Below, piece after piece: positions 54,942 to 57,445 of a stretch of 57,445 nucleotides of DNA. Within the stretch, counting starts at the first letter, position 1. Each line of letters begins with the position of its first letter. The translations under genes were made by a program, and so were the position numbers. The DNA comes from Lachnospiraceae bacterium. GTDB lineage: Bacteria > Bacillota > Clostridia > Lachnospirales > Lachnospiraceae. The notes below the pieces were generated by a model. It worked only from the letters and a program-made list of their open reading frames with translations. It did no database searches and was not told the DNA's origin. The DNA lies in assembly GCA_017444015.1 (NCBI GenBank), contig JAFSXN010000100.1:1-57445 (forward strand), written 5' to 3'.

Positions 54942-55061
54942 CTCTTATTCAGAGTGGTGGAGATACATAGGATCTAAGAAGCCACGGCAACCCCGATTTG
55001 GAAGGTGCCAACCTGAGCGAGATTCGGCTCTCGTAGCGAGAGCGTGTTCGAACAATAAGAG
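54942..55061 (+). promoter_or_regulatory. SAM-I (S-box) riboswitch
   Basis: The P1 stem is CTCTTAT (54942-54948) with ATAAGAG (55055-55061). Inside are the S-box landmarks AGAGTGGTGGAG, GAAGCCACGGCAACC, GGTGCCAACCTGAGCGA and GTTCGAACAATAAG in the usual order. When SAM is bound, the downstream terminator should form and metK expression falls. Confidence 0.95.
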
Positions 55062-55089
55062 GATTTGATTATCTATGTAGCTTTTAGTC

Positions 55090-55117
55090 GGTCCGCTTAT
55101 CAGCGGACCTTTATTTT
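55090..55117 (+). terminator. Regulated terminator of the SAM riboswitch
   Basis: GGTCCGC (55090-55096) pairs with GCGGACC (55103-55109), and TTTATTTT follows. It sits between the aptamer and the metK start, as in standard S-box expression platforms. Confidence 0.85.
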
Positions 55118-55141
55118 ATCCTGAATAACAAAGGAGGAAAA

Positions 55142-56329
55142 ATGGAAAAATACTTATTTACTTCAGAATCGGTAACAGAAGGGCATCCGGACAAGGTCTG
55201 CGACGCGATCTCGGACGCGGTGTTAGATGCCTGCATGGCAGCGGATCCGAACAGCCGCGTAGCCTGCGAAGCAGCGACCTGCACAGGCTTTGTTCTTGTG
55301 ACGGGTGAGATCACGACCAGCGCTTACGTTGATATCCAGAAGATCGTCCGCGATACGGTCAAGGAGATCGGCTATACGAAGTCGGAATATGGTTTTGACG
55401 GAAATACCTGCGCGGTCTTAGTAGCGATCGATGAGCAGAGCTCGGATATCGCAATGGGCGTTGACAAGGCGCTTGAGGCGAAGGAGAACCAGATGTCCGA
55501 TGAGGAGATCGAGGCCATCGGTGCCGGCGATCAGGGTATGATGTTCGGCTACGCGACAAACGAGACGCCGGAATATATGCCGTATTCCATCGCTCTGGCG
55601 CATAAACTGGCAAAGAAGCTGACAGATGTTCGTAAGGACGGGACGCTTCCGTATCTGAGACCCGACGGAAAGAGCCAGGTTTCGGTAGAGTATGACAAGG
55701 ACGGCAAGCCGATCCGTCTCGAGGCGGTCGTACTTTCGACCCAGCACGACGATGATGTGACCCAGGAGCAGATCCACGAGGATATCAAAAAGTATGTCTT
55801 CGATCCGGTTCTTCCGAAGGAGCTGATCGACGGGAATACGAAGTTCTTTATCAATCCGACCGGCCGCTTTGTTATCGGCGGACCGCACGGTGACGCGGGT
55901 CTGACAGGCCGTAAGATCATCGTTGATACCTATGGCGGATACGCGAGACACGGCGGGGGAGCCTTCTCCGGAAAGGACTGCACCAAGGTAGACCGTTCCG
56001 CGGCGTACGCGGCCAGATATGTCGCCAAGAATATCGTAGCGGCAGGGCTTGCCGATAAGTGTGAGATCCAGCTGTCCTATGCCATTGGCGTCGCGAAGCC
56101 CACTTCGATTATGGTGGATACCTTCGGAACCGGAAAGGTTGACGATGAGAAGCTCGTTGATATCATCCGCGAGAACTTCGATCTGAGGCCCGCCGGGATC
56201 ATCAAGATGCTTGATCTCAGAAGACCGATCTACAAGCAGACCGCAGCTTACGGCCATTTCGGAAGAAACGATCTGAATCTGCCGTGGGAGGCGCTTGACA
56301 AGGTAGATGTATTGAAGAAATATCTATAG
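55142..56329 (+). CDS. metK: S-adenosylmethionine synthetase MetK
   Basis: MetK makes SAM from ATP and methionine. The 395-residue product has the family landmarks: [13 protein letters not shown] near the N-terminus (with the substrate His), [12 protein letters not shown], and the P-loop-like [15 protein letters not shown]. The ribosome binding site AAGGAGG is well placed before the ATG. The upstream SAM-I riboswitch provides feedback control. Confidence 0.98.
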   Translation: MEKYLFTSESVTEGHPDKVCDAISDAVLDACMAADPNSRVACEAATCTGFVLVTGEITTSAYVDIQKIVRDTVKEIGYTKSEYGFDGNTCAVLVAIDEQSSDIAMGVDKALEAKENQMSDEEIEAIGAGDQGMMFGYATNETPEYMPYSIALAHKLAKKLTDVRKDGTLPYLRPDGKSQVSVEYDKDGKPIRLEAVVLSTQHDDDVTQEQIHEDIKKYVFDPVLPKELIDGNTKFFINPTGRFVIGGPHGDAGLTGRKIIVDTYGGYARHGGGAFSGKDCTKVDRSAAYAARYVAKNIVAAGLADKCEIQLSYAIGVAKPTSIMVDTFGTGKVDDEKLVDIIRENFDLRPAGIIKMLDLRRPIYKQTAAYGHFGRNDLNLPWEALDKVDVLKKYL

Positions 56330-56390
56330 GAAAGGCACAAATTCCCGGGATCCCCGGGAAGAATAGATAACAGCGGTATTGTAAGAAGAG

Positions 56391-56420
56391 AGGGCGGGCC
56401 GGATCGGATCGCCCTTTTCT
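56391..56420 (+). terminator. Terminator after metK
   Basis: AGGGCG (56391-56396) pairs with CGCCCT (56410-56415), with a TTTTCT tract. A second palindrome, TTCCCGGG/CCCCGGGAA, lies just before it (56342-56359). Confidence 0.75.
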
Positions 56421-56538
56421 CATGAAGTATGCCGATGGGTATCAGGAGAGTATTTTTTCAGTATATATTGATATCAAATGACTTTCCATTCTGTGATCAT
56501 ACGTTTTTTTGAATCGAAATTCACCCCGATCTTATGGA

Positions 56539-57034
56539 TCATTTAAGGATTCCTTTTGCCATCTCCGTAGCTTGTTCAAGTGTCATGTTGGGATTTTCTT
56601 TCATAAAGTAATCGACAAGCTGTTTAATATCGTCTTTATGCTTCTCTTCAGTTCCCTGAGCTAAGCCCTCGGATATCCCCTGTGAAAAACCCTGATTAAA
56701 TATTACCTGACTCATTCCCGGCATAGTTGATACCTCCTCTCTAAGCTCCGGATTTGAGCTTGCCGGAGTATGTACCTTGCTTTCATTAAGATTCGCACCA
56801 TCAGGGAAAGATAAAACAGCAATCTTAGCCTCTAATTCTCTGACGCGTTTTTCCGCAGCCTCTGCACGTTGACGCGCTTCCTCAGTTCTTTGCTGCTCGT
56901 CAAATATAGCGTCCATGATCAACGTTCTTTCCTTCATACAATCAGACCTCCATCACCTTGCCAAACATAAAATCATCCCTGAACTCAAGTTCTTCATAGG
57001 CTTTGAATTCAGTATAACCATTCTGATCACTCAT
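56539..57034 (-). pseudogene. Rpn/PD-(D/E)XK nuclease-family gene with internal deletion
   Basis: On the minus strand an ATG at 57034 opens a 30-codon frame, with EFRDDFMFGKVMEV, that stops at 56942. Five bases on, in another frame, a longer frame (56937-56539, 132 aa) begins MKERTLIMDAIFDEQQ and continues as a coiled coil with NQGFSQGISEGLAQG. From memory of this family, the first piece is the usual N-terminus and the second the usual C-terminal tail. The ~200-residue nuclease core between them is missing and the frame is broken. The C-terminal fragment may still be translated as a short coiled-coil protein. Confidence 0.75.
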
Positions 57035-57396
57035 AGCATAATTCTCCTTTCTAAGCAAATATCAGCAAACGAAGATTTCCTATCGTTTACCGTTTACGAG
57101 ATACCGGCAGGAGTTATGCTTTTTTCTTCCTGCCTACCGTGTTTTGGGATCTATAAGCAGGAATTTCAGAATCGAGAAAAGAATTTCAAGACAGCATCCA
57201 TATGGAGCCTTATATGAGAAATACTGCTTATGTGGGTAGTATAGCACAGCTCGTATGAATTGTCTTATATTTTTTTGGATCTATAGGGAGCTACAGAATC
57301 GAAAATATAAATATGAACAATATGGGATAAATATGTTCTCGAGCTGCCGATTCTCAGAAATGGCTCAACCACGCGGTTTATCGGCATTTTTTTTGG
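57035..57396. other. Intergenic stretch with two imperfect direct repeats
   Basis: No gene or RNA is recognised. Two stretches (about 57143-57178 and 57271-57305) share GGATCTATA and CAGAATCGA at matching spacing, suggesting a local duplication. Confidence 0.35.
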
Positions 57397-57430
57397 AAAA
57401 TTAACCAGAATTCTATTCTGGTTAATTTCT
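57397..57430. terminator. Perfect inverted repeat, bidirectional terminator-like
   Basis: ATTAACCAGAAT (57400-57411) and ATTCTGGTTAAT (57415-57426) form a perfect 12-bp stem with a three-base loop and TTTCTTTTC to the right. It probably ends the transcript of a gene beyond the right edge, or separates it from this region. Confidence 0.6.
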
Positions 57431-57445
57431 TTTCTCGTTTGAGAC

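Noticed and set aside
57061-57110. TCGTTTACCGTTTACGA stretch as another dispersed repeat copy
   Set aside because: The match to the 36-nt repeat is limited to a few bases and lacks the internal hairpin.
1-57445. CRISPR array, rRNA or tRNA genes
   Set aside because: No regularly spaced repeats with unique spacers and no tRNA or rRNA signatures were seen on either strand.

Overview
The window looks like chromosome of a motile, Gram-positive gut or rumen Clostridium-class bacterium, most likely a Lachnospiraceae member. The reasons are two flagellins with a FliS typical of that family, a Firmicutes-type Tad pilus locus with DUF5702-like and FHA proteins, MurA/MurG and OmpR-type signalling genes of clostridial type, an S-box (SAM-I) riboswitch before metK, AGGAGG-type ribosome binding sites, and no outer-membrane genes. 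All assignments come from reading the sequence; no database search was run.

Layout. 0.3-4.1 kb: a tail-anchored coiled-coil protein, an M23/LysM/G5 cell-wall hydrolase and murA. 4.1-10.4 kb (minus strand): a late flagellar cluster of a 1062-aa FliK-like protein, two flagellins and FliS. 10.5-12.0 kb: an AAA-ATPase/nuclease. 12.1-24.8 kb: three large secreted proteins richer in A+T than their neighbours. The first carries a cysteine-peptidase-like domain, FN3-like repeats, a cohesin and a dockerin. The second carries a cohesin, Big_2 domains and a BspA-like leucine-rich domain. The third has a transglutaminase-like domain and BspA-like repeats. They are preceded by a consensus promoter and a leader of about 450 nt that ends in two terminator-like hairpins. 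25.3-34.2 kb: a complete Tad pilus locus with two prepilin peptidases and a TadA that appears fused to a CpaE-like pseudo-receiver. 34.4-37.6 kb: a flavodoxin/SCP2 fusion, a HIT protein and a two-component system. 37.8-40.1 kb: murG overlapping a lipoprotein barnase, then barstar, then a small ORF broken by an amber codon. 40.1-41.8 kb: tatD and rsmA.

41.9-54.7 kb is an alpha-glucan region: glycogen phosphorylase, an amylosucrase-like GH13 enzyme, a sugar ABC transporter (two permeases and a binding protein, no ATPase), a LacI-family regulator, a GH13_31 alpha-glucosidase and malQ. Three near-identical operator-like sites, one lying exactly in the spacer of a perfect TTGACA-17-TATAAT promoter, link the regulator to both transcription units. 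54.8-56.4 kb is metK with its promoter, SAM riboswitch and terminator. 56.5-57.0 kb is an Rpn-family nuclease gene that has lost its catalytic core.

The most unusual items are: (i) a family of at least four dispersed ~90-nt elements that fold into two hairpins, with compensatory changes between copies, two of them as an inverted pair between the binding-protein and permease genes; (ii) the cohesin/dockerin surface-protein cluster and its attenuator-like leader; (iii) the membrane-tethered barnase translationally overlapping murG; (iv) the TadA fusion and the duplicated Cys motif on a TadE-like protein.
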